Of a stretch of DNA of 64,000 bases, positions 23,335 through 35,140 are shown piece after piece. Origin of the DNA: Penicillium oxalicum (lineage: Eukaryota > Ascomycota > Eurotiomycetes > Eurotiales > Aspergillaceae); contig NC_064657.1 of assembly GCF_001723175.1 (NCBI RefSeq), positions 1,488,001 through 1,552,000 on the forward strand, given 5' to 3'. Every line of letters begins with the position of its first letter. Within the stretch, counting starts at the first letter, position 1. Position numbers and translations under genes: made by a program. Under the pieces are notes generated by a model, which made no database searches, was not told where the DNA came from, and saw only the letters and a program-made list of their open reading frames with translations.

Positions 23335-25576
23335 ATGCTTCTCACCAGTGTCGGTATTGCCTTCGTTTTGTCCTTTTTCGGGCAAAATATTGCTGCGATC
23401 CAGGTCTGGGACAGTCTAGATGACATCCCTACCGCGGTCCCCTCTGATTGTCGAAATGCCCTAACTTACAATATTACTTGCGCGAACAGCCTTGTTACTG
23501 CACAGGATGCTGTGAATGGGGCCGCACTGGTTGGGGTGGCTGCCAAGACATATTGCACGAAAGAATGTCACGATTCCCTCCAGACCTTCCAGGAGAGCAT
23601 CTTTTCGGCCTGCGGAAAAAAGCAGTACCAGTTATACAAGAACAGCACGACAACGCAATCGCCCGCAGTGGTAGCCGATGGGTTGGTGTGGGCGTATAGC
23701 CTGATGTGTATCCAAGACGCGTGTGTACCTCCTGCGGAAAGGCTGTATAGGCCCGGAATAGACACTGACCAAGTCCAGGTCTGGGTACTGTTTGGCTGAT
23801 CTCTACAATCGGACCAAGGCCCCATGTTCTGATTGCACCCTGAATTACGGCTCGGTCATGATGAGCTCTGATTACGGACGCAACAAGTTCCCACCGGCCG
23901 CCTTCTCGTCATTGCTTTCGTCTTGCAGCGTTCCCGCCTCGAGCTATCCGTATACGTACACGCCTTTGCCAACGGCGACCACGACGGTATCCACGCCCAC
24001 AGGCGCAACATCGACCACCGCCCCACCGACTTGTACTGGTCACACCTATATATCGATCGAAGGGGAGACTTGCAAGTCAATTTCTAAAGCCAAGTCTGTC
24101 AGTACCGATCAGCTTATCAAGGTGAATAAACTTGACTATTCATGCTCAATGCTCGCTCCTGGGACCCCGCTCTGCATCCAAGACACCTGTACTGTGTTTA
24201 CAGTGCAGCAGAATCAAACATGCAATGATATTATCAAAGCCCACTCATTTGGATTGGTGCAACTGATAGGATGGAATCCGTACGTTAGCCTACCTTCGAC
24301 CTGACTTTTTGACGGCGGACTCACCAAGCATTCAGAACAATACACCAAAACTGCGATAATCTGGATGCGATGGTGGGAAGAAGTATTTGCATATCGTAAG
24401 TCGTGTCCCAATGGTATGGAGCTCTTCTAATTGAAATAGGCCCCCAGGAGGAGGAGAGTTCAACCTCCCCAACAGCACAAATAAAACATCCACCGGGCTT
24501 CCGTCTTCTTTAATTACCTCATGGGTACCAGGAACTCCGGTAACAACAATGGATAATATCACCACTTCATGGTATTCGCCTATCATTGATCCAAATTACA
24601 CGCCTTCCATTCCCACATTCACGCCAAACGCCACACTCTCAAGCCTTCTCGCTGAACGAACCAAGTACTGCTGGATTACGGCCGAAGATGAGAACAACGG
24701 CTTTATCCCAGAGGATGATCTATCGGATAAATGCTATTCGCTTTACGAAACTTATTGTGATTTGGGCCCTACAGACCCAATTCCCTCCGCATCCCCGAGC
24801 GCCATTCCTACCAGCTGCACGCCTACCTCGAGCAGTGCCAGCACAACAGATGGCTCTCCAGCAACAACCACTACTTCTGGCATCGCCACTCCAACGCCCA
24901 CGCAGCCAAACATGACAAAAGGCTGCACCAAGTTCCATAAGGTGGTTGACGGTGACAACTGCGCGGCAATCTCGAAGGAATACGGGATCTCACAAGCTGA
25001 CTTCCTGACATGGAACCCAGACGTGGGAGCCGATTGTAAAAATCTGTGGCTTGACAATTATGTCTGCGTGGGCTTGACACCGACGTCTACTAGTGGTACC
25101 CCTCCATCCACATCCACTACTTCTGGCATCGCCACTCCAACGCCCACGCAGCCAAACATGACAAAAGGCTGCACCAAGTTCCATAAGGTGGTTGACGGTG
25201 ACAACTGCGCGCAATCTCGAAGGAATACGGGATCTCACAGGCTGATTTCCTGACGTGGAACCCAGACGTGGGAGCTGATTGTACAAATCTGTGGCTTGGC
25301 AATTATGCCTGTGTGGAGGCTAGCCCAAGCTCTAACCCCAGCCCTACCACCACACTGAGCCCTTCACCGACCTCTGAGGTGACGCCGACGCCCACCTTGC
25401 CGAATATGGTCGATGGCTGTATTCAGTTTCACAAGGTTGAGAATGGAGACATATGTGCAAGTATCGCAACGCAGTACGGGATCTCACAGGCCGACTTCCT
25501 CGCGTGGAATCCCTATGTGGGAGATGGCTGCAAGAATTTGTGGCTTGGCTACTACGTATGTGTGGGTAAGCAGTAG
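23335..25576 (+). pseudogene. Secreted five-LysM protein gene with a 1-nt frameshift
   Basis: Four exons: 23335-23720, 23779-24279, 24336-24395 and 24440-25576. The first intron (23721-23778) is preferred because it joins the Cys-rich blocks in phase. The product has a signal peptide (about 1-23), a Cys-rich N-terminal domain, and then five LysM modules separated by Thr/Ser/Pro linkers. These start at GHTYISIEGETCKSI, TVFTVQQNQTCNDI, two near-identical FHKVVDGDNCA units, and FHKVENGDICASI. LysM modules bind chitin or its oligomers; such secreted proteins shield hyphae or dampen host chitin sensing. Near 25209 the fourth module is one nucleotide shorter than its near-identical duplicate 246 nt upstream, so the frame shifts for the last about 120 codons, which remain open and LysM-like in another frame. 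The lesion may be real or an assembly error. Confidence 0.82.
24871..25355 (+). repeat. Tandem duplication of a LysM module plus linker
   Basis: The segment starting at 24871 recurs at 25117 (unit about 246 nt) with very few differences, covering a Thr/Pro linker and one LysM module. The second copy is 1 nt shorter near 25209. The high identity points to a recent duplication or ongoing conversion. Confidence 0.9.
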
Positions 25577-26829
25577 GGCTTTGCTGCGGTCAGGAAAGAA
25601 CTGTATTCAGTATGAGGAGCAAGTCTGTTCAATTGACAGTGGTATTATACTATTTCTAGAGTTTTCAAGTAGGCTGTTTTACAACGTACATCTATGGTAG
25701 ACCTCTCACTCTAGAAACTCTAGTATCATGTTCCCCACGCATTGCAGAGGCTGAAGGATTTGTGATTGATATGATAACTTAGAATATAGGCCTCAAATGT
25801 CTGTTATGGGAGCTATTCGCGGAAGTGGAATGTGTCTAGACAAAGAAGTTCTCTGAGAGCAGTGAGTATCCCCCTGTTTGGCAGTCTGGAATCAGCCTCT
25901 GAAATCAGTCTTCGTGAGAGGAGTCTAGCGTTGGGCGGCACCACCCCAGGCCGCTCAGTATCATCCCCGAGGGAAGGTTCAAAGTTCTCCTGAGACGATG
26001 GCAAAGGTATCTGGAACAAGCGAAATTCACCTTTTGAGAGATGGGGTGCCTACGTGGCAGGGCGAGAGAGAGAAGATGAAGGGAGATGATGGTAAGATTG
26101 GTGGGGAGCGAGACAATGCTATCTATACTATGGCAGGTCACGTGACTCATAGCGAACACCTCTGAGGATGTAGATCTTCTGCTGAAGTTAAGAAGGGATA
26201 AGCAACGACCGTGGTCAGAGGTAACGAGGTTGTTTTCGGACCAATATCCAGGAAGAAGCCTTAGGTGGTGCAATCCAAGTATACTGAAATACGGTCGTCA
26301 GAGAAGCGTGACCGAATAAGAATATACTAGCTGTAGCCTAAAACGAAGCACACATTCAAGTTTCTTCACACACCTTTAATACCAGATCCTGACTTGATCT
26401 TTATATTGTAGAGAACTGATATTATATACAGGCTTATAGACAGTTCGCTAGCTTTATCCGACCGCCTTAGGCATCATATGTAGCTAAGGACAACCTCATC
26501 ATGAACTTCCACTTTACTAATCACTATCACTTCCTATCGAGGACTTTCTGCTCCGAGATCATCGATTTTCAATCACTAACGGCATACTAGATTCCTTGCT
26601 ATCCTATACTAAGGAAGGATATTTTCCAGATATATCCCCTTCAATATTTCCTTTGCGTCGAAAATAATCATAATATAGTCCTGTCAAAAGGGACCTCCCC
26701 CCTCACTATCTACTACTTCGTTAGACCTATCTAAGCTAGTCAATAGCGACGTTTTAGATCGGTGTTCGATACTATTAGCGATCTGTATTTTTAAGCGTAT
26801 TCGACCTCTAGAAGGGAACGTCCTTTTAT
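25577..26829. other. Intergenic region, AT-rich toward the right
   Basis: No supported gene. From about 26,290 the DNA becomes AT-rich with many TA steps, consistent with mutated repeat sequence, but I cannot name the element. Confidence 0.45.
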
Positions 26830-27535
26830 TAACGGACGGATTATGTGTTAAGTATAGTCGCCGCGTTTATTTATCTAAAGCATCAACAATACGGTTCACA
26901 TTACAATACATATCTATCCCGGTACCAAGAGTTTTATGCGCGTTTACCCGTTTTAAGAGGACGTATATCATAATAGAAAGGATCAAGGGTAATATAATCG
27001 GCAGAGGATAGGTGAAACGAAGTAATTGTTCAAAGGCGAAACTTCTTTTGTAGTTAGCAGGAAAGGTGCGCAAGATGCGGGACCTTTAGCCCTCGCAAGG
27101 TATTAAGGTTGCTTCTGTTGATAGTGGATCGCTTTTCGACTATCGCGTTCCGGGGCCTTCCTTACGTTTTAGTCCCTTTGATACCATCTAGGATTTCCAT
27201 CAGTAGGTATTCACGTATAGGTATAGAATTTGATTTATGGTTTGACCCTGATATTCAGGAACTTATCAAACAACAAAAAGTAAGTCGTGGCCTCCAGTAT
27301 TTACCCACGGCGACCTTAGCAGCCTCAACATTCTTTGTGCTTAGGGATGATGTCGTTGGTATTCTTGATTGGGAAACAGCTAGTTAGTATCCACCATATT
27401 GGGAATACACCTCTGCCCACCAAGTCAACCCGCAAACCTCTTTTTGGGTCAATAAGATTGACAAATTCCTGCAACCAATGCCCGAAGAGCTGGCGATGGA
27501 ACGGATCCGTCAAATTCACTTTGGAGATATTTTAA
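26830..27535 (+). pseudogene. Degraded APH-family phosphotransferase remnant
   Basis: Near 27340-27535 the reading DVVGILDWETAS, one TAG stop, then WEYTSAHQVNP and EELAMERIRQIHFGDI matches the C-terminal part of fungal phosphotransferase-enzyme (APH) family proteins, where the Asp-Trp-Glu follows the metal-binding loop. Upstream, WIAFRLSRSGAF (about 27130) resembles another block of the same family, but frames change and stops are frequent. The start is gone and the catalytic His-Gly-Asp block cannot be read. Its position at the edge of the AT-rich tract suggests a gene damaged along with nearby repeats. Confidence 0.5.
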
Positions 27536-28713
27536 TAACCCTAGCTTGTAACTCAGACAGTAATTTCTGACAGATCTACAGGCCTAAAGGCAAGTAAGCA
27601 ATCTGGAGGCGAGATCTCTGGATTGGGGAGTCTAAGGAGGAGAAGGAAGAGGGAAACCTATGGCCAGGAGAAAAACCCTCAAGATACCTGACTGCCAAGC
27701 ATCTAGAGAGGGCAAACTCTCTCAAATCCGGCAGAAGAAAGCCAAGACCTAGCATAGGAAATCTGGTCGGTAGGTAGAGCTAAGGCTCAACGTTAGGTGC
27801 CTGGCCCATGGCACGGTGATTCAATTTACGGGCATTCAAAAGTTCACTGGGACTTAATTGAGACATTCACCTACTCCTGACTGAGCAATTATCTGCCTAA
27901 TGGATACCATGTAGGTGGAAACTTTAGACTCCCCCGGCGCTGGTCTGCCAAGGTAGGTATAGCGCTCAAACCCACTGTATTACAGTACCTATTAATCGAA
28001 AGTGAAATCTCTTCCCCAAAAAGAATGTCTAGGCATGTCAGGTCTTCCAATTCTTGTATAAATTGCTAAGCAGACGTTGGAAACTCATTTGTAGATCATT
28101 CAACGTGAATCGCGCCAGTAGAAAATTTACAGATACAGAAAAGCCCCAGGAGTATAACCATCGCTAAACAAAAACACAACAGAAAAAAAAAAACAAGCAG
28201 AACCCAGTGACACACGCAAGGATCAAAGCCAGGAAGATATAGAAAAGCGATGCATGAGGCGAAACAAGGCGCCCACGCAGATATAAAGAAGAGTCAGAAG
28301 TTGAAACAGAAGAACTCGCGTTCGGTCAAGTTACAATGCATGACTAATGCAACGCAACTGCCCGACATCTGACTTGGGAAGAATCCACAAGAAGGCAAAA
28401 TTCACGTAAATAGAGGCAAGTTATGTGCAATAGATGATTGGTGGGAGCAGCTGAGTGAGGCGGAGGTGAGATGCAAGGAGAAAAAAGAGACAGGGGAGAG
28501 GGGGAGAGAGGGAGGGAGAGGTGGAAGAGTGCACGATAGAGCAGGGGAAAGCTTTTGGCGTATCTGCAACACTATCAAAAGTAGACAGACGCACTCCGAG
28601 GGAGAGAGGGAGAAAACCGCATTCCCAAAAGAGAAATGAGAGTGCCCCCGAAACAAGTCTCGCCTCGACCGAATGTTTCCATGCCGGAAGCGAATATAGG
28701 GTATCTATGCATT
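27536..28713. other. Intergenic region between the island and pex13
   Basis: No gene recognised. A purine-rich tract at about 28,430-28,530 probably lies in the 3' UTR of pex13. Confidence 0.5.
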
Positions 28714-30348
28714 TCAAGAGTAAAAAGTACTCTTTTGGAAACTTTCCGGGGAAATGTCACCCATCTTGCCCGTGAGCTGCGGGGGCTGATCATTCACCGG
28801 CTTAGTGAAGGTCGAAAGGCTCTGAGAGCGCTCGTTGGCAGCGCCACTCTTCATGGTGCTGGTCCGGGTGGCGGGCTCACTGCCGGTGGTGATGGCCTGT
28901 TGCGCTGGGCGCCGTTGGATGGTCTCCAGGTACGGACCCGGCAGATATCCGACGCGGCCATCACGGGCACGGCATCGCCACCACTCCGAAGCATTGCCCA
29001 TAGGGTCAGATTTGCTCAAAACGGCAACAATGTCACCCTTCTTCACCGCCAGGTCGATGCCGTTACTCTCCTGCGTCTCAGGAGAGTAGTCGTACAAGAC
29101 GCGGCAAAAGTCCAGCTTGGCTGGGTCCATCACGCCGTTCTGGGGCTCCCCGTTGGGGCCAATCAGCTGCTGTCGGCGCTTGGCCTCTTCTTCTTGCGAC
29201 CGAGCAAGCGCCTTGATCAGCTTGCCCATCAAATAAGGTAGACCAAAGACGGCAATGAGGAACATGAAGAAGGGCTTCTTGGAGGGCTTCGCCGGGGCAG
29301 GCGAGCCATCGGGAAGAGTCACCGATGTAGATCGACCGCCCATAAAGGCAGCAAAGGCAGCAGGAGTCAACGAGGTTGCATCGGCGGGGGGAGGCCGGCC
29401 GGTAATTTTCGCGATGAGCGTTCGGAACCATCGAATAATGGTAAAAATTCCCAGAGCCGAGCCAAGGGTGTTGCGCAGATTGCCAAACTGCTCTGCGACC
29501 GAGACCATTGCTATTTCATCAAGTCAGCCCACTTGTCCCATGGCCTTGAGTTGCCTCTGCCGCCTTCCGGATCCCAGGCTTTGACGATGGTCGGACTTAC
29601 CAAAGAATGAGCTGTGCGTGGCCATATACGTGCTCTCAAGCATCTGCGCAAACCCGCCAAAGGCTCCCACAATGCTTTCAATCATCTGGAAAGTGGCCTG
29701 AGTACTCTGACTGAACGAGTTGGTCAAGCTGTTGGGATCATTAGGATCCTGTCCAGGCATGCCCCCGTACATGCCTCCCATGCCACCATACATGCCGCCC
29801 ATGCCTCCGTACCCTCCGTACATGGATCCCATGGTGCCCATTGAACCAAAGCGGGAGTACGGTGAAGAATAGGCACCGTAGCCGCCATACCCTCCATAGG
29901 GCGTTGTCGCCCCGAAACGCGAGGCGCCGTAGGGTGAATATGTAGCTGCATTCGAGTTGACAGTTGTGCTGAGAGTACTCGGGCGAGAGGGAAGGGCGGG
30001 CGCGCTGGAGGTGGTCGTTGGCGCGGGGCCGGCCGCGGATGGTGAGGTCGAGGTCATAGCGCTTGAGGTAGCCGGAGTGCCGGCAGTGGTGGCAGTGGAC
30101 AATGCAGAGCCTTGTGGGACAGGAACAGGTTAGATGAGAATGGACATATGATGGCGGCCGGAAGTGCAAAGCAAAAGTCTGAGGGACACGATGAGGCAGG
30201 GAGAGGGAGGCGATGGGGATTAATGGGCGAGGTCGCTCGCCGGGCACTCGATTGGTGGGAAAGCAGCGAGAAGACGGTGAACGGTGCATAACTCACCAGC
30301 CGCAGCACCTGCTCTCTCCCAAGGCTTGGGAGGCGACACCGACGCCAT
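28714..30348 (-). CDS. pex13: Peroxisomal import docking protein Pex13
   Basis: Three exons on the minus strand, 30348-30297, 30110-29601 and 29510-28714, give 452 residues with all phases matching. The N-terminus (MASVSPPKPWER) is typical. A Gly/Tyr/Met-rich low-complexity stretch follows (about residues 70-135). Then come a conserved region (FQMIESIVGAFGGFAQMLEST), hydrophobic membrane segments (including FFMFLIAVFGLPYLMG) and an SH3 domain (about 320-382, VLYDYSP through EWWRCRARDGRVGYLPGPYL). Pex13 sits in the peroxisomal membrane and, with Pex14, docks the cargo receptors for matrix protein import; its SH3 domain binds Pex14 and Pex5. Length and domain order agree with the family. Nothing is missing. 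Confidence 0.95.
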
Positions 30349-31638
30349 GATCGGAATCAAACTTGCATGGGAGCCCTCGTCCACACAAATTGAAAGGGAC
30401 AATCGACGAGCTCACAGGAGAGACGGAGCGACGGGAGGACGACAGAAGGCGGAAATGTGCAAAGGTGAAGGAGAATGGGTGGAGGAGGTGGATCGAGAGA
30501 ATGGGAAAGTATGGGGGAGAAGAGGCGGAGAAGCGAGGAGGCGGCAGACCAGATAGACTCACAATTAGTCGTGCTGAAAGAGGCCCCCCAGTATTAAGAG
30601 GAACAGCACCAACGGTCTGGCTTTTGTCTGCGAGCCAAGTGGAACACAGTCTGGAGCACTGAGTTCTCTGGACTGCTACCCTTTGGACGGTTCAGAACGG
30701 TTTTAGCTGGACCGGGGGAGGTGCATGTGGCCGGCAGTGGAGAAGAAGCCGAGGATGTCGGCGTTGGCCGATTTGGGTCCACGCAAAGATCAGGTGATCG
30801 GGTCACTCAATCGCCGAAAGAAGAGAAATGAGTCGAGCGGACACAAGAGAAGCTGGTGATGAAGCGGTTGGCTTGATCTCAAATTTCTCCAAAAGCGCTG
30901 CTTGATGGAATTCTTACTCTAGTATACCACGAAATAGTTTATTTTTTATGTTTTTCTTGCCATCAGATGAAGAAAAAATTTTCCCCCGGTGGCAAACCCG
31001 CCTCAGACATGGTACATTGTACCAATGTACAGTGACGGAGATGCCAATGGATTGCTGGCCGCGGCAATGATCCCGAGGGTCAAAGCAATGCGCCGAGAAC
31101 GAACACGACAATCCAGAGAATGAGATGCACACTTCCACTTAGAGAGAAAGCATACTTGACTCCATGGCCCTGAGACAATGTACAGAATGGAATCAAATGG
31201 ACATGATCTCAAAAAAGTGTCCCCAAATGGAGAGGCATGTGCTTACACCCCGACGACGGTTCTCAATGTTGATACCGAGTCGCGGGCGTGGAAAGTAGTG
31301 AACACCGTTCGTCAGGGACTTTCCTTTCCGTTCCAAGAAGCACAACAAATCAGGGTTAATGGGCGAATGAAAGCGTAAAGGATGCAATTCCAGTATCAAA
31401 GCCAAAGGGCAATCATTGGTATCAAACAACAAAAAAAGGCCAACGCAATGGTGGAATCTCGACACTCTCCTGGAAAAGAGAGCATGCCGAGCTTAGACAC
31501 GAGACAAACCCAAGGGACTCCAGAGCGCCAAAACAGAATGAGCAGCGTCACACGCTGTGTATGTACAAAGTATGCCAGCCACATGCAAAGAAGAGGTCTA
31601 TCATGATAAGAAATAAGAAAAGAACAAAGGCACAAAGC
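30349..31638. other. Intergenic region, pex13 upstream and ero1 downstream
   Basis: No gene seen. It contains a short inverted repeat around 31008-31022 (TGGTAC, spacer, GTACCA) of unknown meaning. Confidence 0.5.
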
Positions 31639-33646
31639 TTAGAGTTCACTATGAGGATTGACGGGGGGTTGTGGAATCACACCCTCGGAGTCGGGGATCT
31701 TGATCTTCCAAGGACGAGGAGGGACCGGCAACCCCAACCAAAAGGCCCACAGGCGTTGTGCTTCCCAGAAAACGATTTCATATCTGCGCAAGTCGAGTCA
31801 GTACACCATGACACAAGGAAGAGGAAGTATCGCGAGCGGGGTGAAAACGTACAATGTGCGGGGAATGTCGATCCAGCTCCGAAGAACGTAAGAAGTCACA
31901 TCCCAGATCATCTGGATCTCGGTCTTCAGGTCGTCCATCTCGGTCGCGTCGGGGTTGCGGGGTGGACGCTGCCACGGCAAGCGCTCGACTTTCTCTCGGC
32001 CGTAGATGAAGTCGCCATCATCGTTTTCATAGTAGAACTGACCCGTGCCATCATGGAACAACTTCTTCGGCTCTTTGTTTTCCTTCTGCGCCTCGACATG
32101 ATTGTGAGTCGAGGGTGCGGAGTGGCGCAAGGGGAAGACGTGATCTTGACCAGACTCTAGAGCCTCGTGGAAACTACGGGCGGCGGCAATGCTGTGTGAG
32201 ATGCGACCCAGTGTGTTGACCAGAGCAACGAGCTCGGTCCGGCGCAGGGGCGGGTTCTCGCCATTTTTGGTCTCGTCGTACTCGAAGAGCACCTTGAGAG
32301 CCGTGCCGTATCCGTTGACCTGCAACTTGCCCCAGAGGCGACACTTGTCGCAGCCAACGCAGTCCATCAACCGACTGACATTGCGGAAGCGATTGCGGAA
32401 GTCCTCCTTGAGTCCCTGCGCCATCGGGTCTTGAAACATGAGCCGCTCATCAAAGATTTGCGGTGGGCGGGACAAAATTTCCGTGAGTTGATTGACTCGC
32501 TGCTTGGTGTCGAAGTCTTGCTCCGGCTCACTCGTGCAGAAAGTGTAGTTTTGCAAGTGCTTGCGTAGCTTGGCAACCGCCCGCGAGACCAAGGCGTAGT
32601 TGAAGTACATGTTGGAGATGCGCTCGGGGTGCTGGTGAAGTCGGTCCTTGTAGCACTGCATGTTGGGATGCCACTCGCCCGTGGTCTGGTTGAGGTAATC
32701 CCAGCACAGATGGGTCGAGATCGACGCATGCATGCCACTGATGAGACGGTGGAAGACTCGCTTCTCCAGACACTCATTGTCCAAGGAAGCATCGGGACGT
32801 TGCGCTTCCTTCTGCAAGACGTTACGGAAATCCGAGGCCGCCTGGACAGCACCCAGACCCCCTAAGCCCCCCAGAGGGGAGGCCAGGGAATGGTCCTCAT
32901 CACCGGCTTTCACGAAACAGTTCTCCCGATAGATTGCGTCCCAGACCTGATGCGCACCGGGTCCAGAATATCCCGTGAAGCGCTCGGGGTTGTCCACCAA
33001 GCTCACATAGTCTCCCTTGCCCGCTGAACCTTCATCTTCGGGGACACAGTAGTCCCGGTCGTCACACTCGTCATCATATTCCACCACACAGCTCTCTCCG
33101 ACATCTTCACCAAGCATTCCCTGGAGGGGCCGCTTCTCTGGCCGTTCGGCTTGCACTTGTCGGGGTGGGTGGTTCGCCTTGGGACCCTCTAGCTTGCTGA
33201 GCTCTTCAGCGCGCCAGACAAGCGGAATATCTTCTTCGGATTCAATGGTGTTGACGGAGCAAGCAATGTTGCCGCACATGCTACTTGAATCTGACCAGAA
33301 AGGACATTCGCTGTTGAACAAATTGAGTCGATAGTAAGAGAAGAAGTCGGTCTCGGACGTAATGGACTGCAGGAGGGTGTAAATTTCGTCGTTTAGTTTA
33401 TTGATCGTGCCGTACGAGACACAGGCGTCGGACACCATTGCGGTGGGATCGATCTGGAGGGCCGCGATGGGTCAGTTTCTGATTCTCGTGGGGGGAGGCA
33501 TTGCTTGCATTGCCGACTGGAATGGGGATTTGCCCTACAGCGCATTTGTTCCTCGGGTCCATATCCTTCGATCCATGACTACCCGCATGGGCGACATGAG
33601 ACAGAGCAAACACGGCCGCATAGAAGAGCCCCGCCGCTGCGCGCAT
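31639..33646 (-). CDS. ero1: ER thiol oxidase Ero1
   Basis: Three exons on the minus strand, 33646-33539, 33453-31853 and 31783-31639, give 617 residues with consistent phase. The first donor is the unusual GTAGGG. A signal peptide (about 1-21, MRAAAGLFYAAVFALSHVAHA) precedes KCAIDPTAMVSDACVSYG. Conserved features include FNSECPFWSD, an acidic loop with a Cys pair (CDDRDYC, about 165-171), ISTHLCWDYLN, and the active-site CxxCxxC as CVGCDKC (about 400-406) near the FAD. Ero1 uses FAD and oxygen to reoxidise protein disulfide isomerase in the ER lumen, driving disulfide formation for the secretory pathway. A C-terminal hydrophobic/aromatic tail follows. No defects. Confidence 0.95.
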
Positions 33647-34975
33647 CCTGGCGACTTGATTTGAATGAAAGATATGGGTGTGAATCCAGGCGTATACGGT
33701 GTTTTTGAAGCGAAGTGTTGGGGAGCCAATGCAAGAGTTGCCAGGTGGCGCGGAAAAGCGCAAAGTCGGCAACGGAACAAAACACTGGGCTAAATGTGGA
33801 TGGCTCCTGTCGTGTTGCTGAGAAGTTGAAGACCCGTTGCACAATACGGGGATACGATTGATTCAAGTCGGGATAGGATGTCGGGATAGGATCAAAGAAA
33901 GAATGAAGCCGACATGACCTTGCACCACGACTCTTGAAGAAGTGGACAGATTGACTCTTTGAATTGCAATCTGGCCGTGTTTCTTTTTCCACCTTGCGGA
34001 TCGGTCGATCCGCAGCGCCAAGAAGGGCAGCGTGGTCTGATCTCACATCTGCCAATCCTGAATCCGCATGATTGGTCAGCCATGTCCGGGGAGGCGACAT
34101 TGAAGAAACCTGCCAGACCGCGGCACAGCCTTAGTCAGACGGAGGTACAGTCAGTGTACCTCCGGACAGTCGCACAGCGTTCTACCCATCCTCGGGCATC
34201 ATGGATCTCCCTTCGAGTGCGTTATAGTAACAAACTACTCGTCAATTGATGAGGACCACGTGCTTTTTTTCTACCATAAGAACTCAGCTAGGGGGATAAT
34301 CTTCAAAGCGAATTCTCTCATGTCCTAGTCATCCATCATGAAATGAGATTCCACATCACTACAGAGTACTATGCAGCAGACAACTCTGCGGAACCTGGGC
34401 GATTCTACTACGGTATAGAGTCACACACCCCATTCCCCTCGACCAATCACTATTCTTAGTCAAATTTTGTCCCAATCTCCAAGTGCTTCCGACATATCCC
34501 TATTGCAATCCAATTGCGGATACCGTGAGTCGGTAAACGATCTTCGCGCGAACCCATTCTTTGTCTCAGCAAAGCTCAGGACCGGGCAACCCTCACCAAC
34601 TCCATCTCATCACGACCTCCTTTTTAAGAGCTCACTGACTCGAACTGGGCAGTTTCAGAACAAAAGATACCCAGTTACTATTACCCGTTTTGTCGATCAA
34701 TCAGCCCTTGTCTCTACAGATATGTAGGACTACATCCGGCGGCCCTATTAACCATGCCAATCTTGCCAAATTCGTACTTGAATAGAGGAAGAGAAAGAGA
34801 AGATCACGCCTGCAGATTCTCTCCCATATCATCAGTACAATTCGAAGATACCTACCTGTAAGAATCTACAGGGTCTTCAATCCGACTCCATATAAAGGGA
34901 GGACGTCAGTCCGTCCTCCACATTCCAAAAGATCCAACCCCACCTTTGTCAACTTTCTCTGTGCCCCTCTCAAAA
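33647..34975. other. Intergenic region with a small perfect hairpin
   Basis: No gene seen. At 34140-34164 there is a 9-bp perfect inverted repeat (core GGAGGTAC and GTACCTCC, 7-nt loop). The ero1 promoter lies on the left and the promoter of the small secreted peptide on the right. Confidence 0.5.
34891..34896 (+). promoter_or_regulatory. TATA box of the small secreted peptide gene
   Basis: TATAAA lies 85 nt before the ATG at 34976, followed by a short pyrimidine-rich leader, a normal spacing for a strongly expressed fungal gene. Confidence 0.6.
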
Positions 34976-35140
34976 ATGCTGTACTTGAAACTCAGCTCCG
35001 TCGCTGTGCTATGCGGTCTCTTGAGTATGGCAGTCGCGGCTCCCGTGGAAACCCGTGAGGCTAAACCGATTGTGCCCGTATGGGGAGATTGTCCTGGAAA
35101 ATGGAACACAAAGCCAGGTGGTGGATGTGGACGCGTGTGA
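34976..35140 (+). CDS. Small secreted peptide, 54 residues
   Basis: A single short frame with a clear signal peptide (MLYLKLSSVAVLCGLLSMAVAA, residues 1-22) and a mature part of about 32 residues with two cysteines and a Gly-rich end (GKWNTKPGGGCGRV). The stretch between signal peptide and core (about 23-32) contains Arg and Lys residues and may be a short propeptide. A TATA box at 34891 and a pyrimidine-rich leader support real expression. I do not recognise the family; the size suits a small secreted effector, antimicrobial or pheromone-like peptide, but none of these can be claimed. Confidence 0.6.
   Translation: MLYLKLSSVAVLCGLLSMAVAAPVETREAKPIVPVWGDCPGKWNTKPGGGCGRV

Noticed and set aside
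23721..23761. Alternative 37-nt first intron in the LysM gene (donor at 23725)
   Set aside because: It is shorter than other introns here and has a weak donor; the 58-nt intron 23721-23778 with GTGTGT and CCAG gives better protein continuity.
11855..27535. Secondary metabolite biosynthetic cluster
   Set aside because: No PKS, NRPS, terpene synthase, P450 or cluster regulator is present; the shared theme is chitin and glucan.
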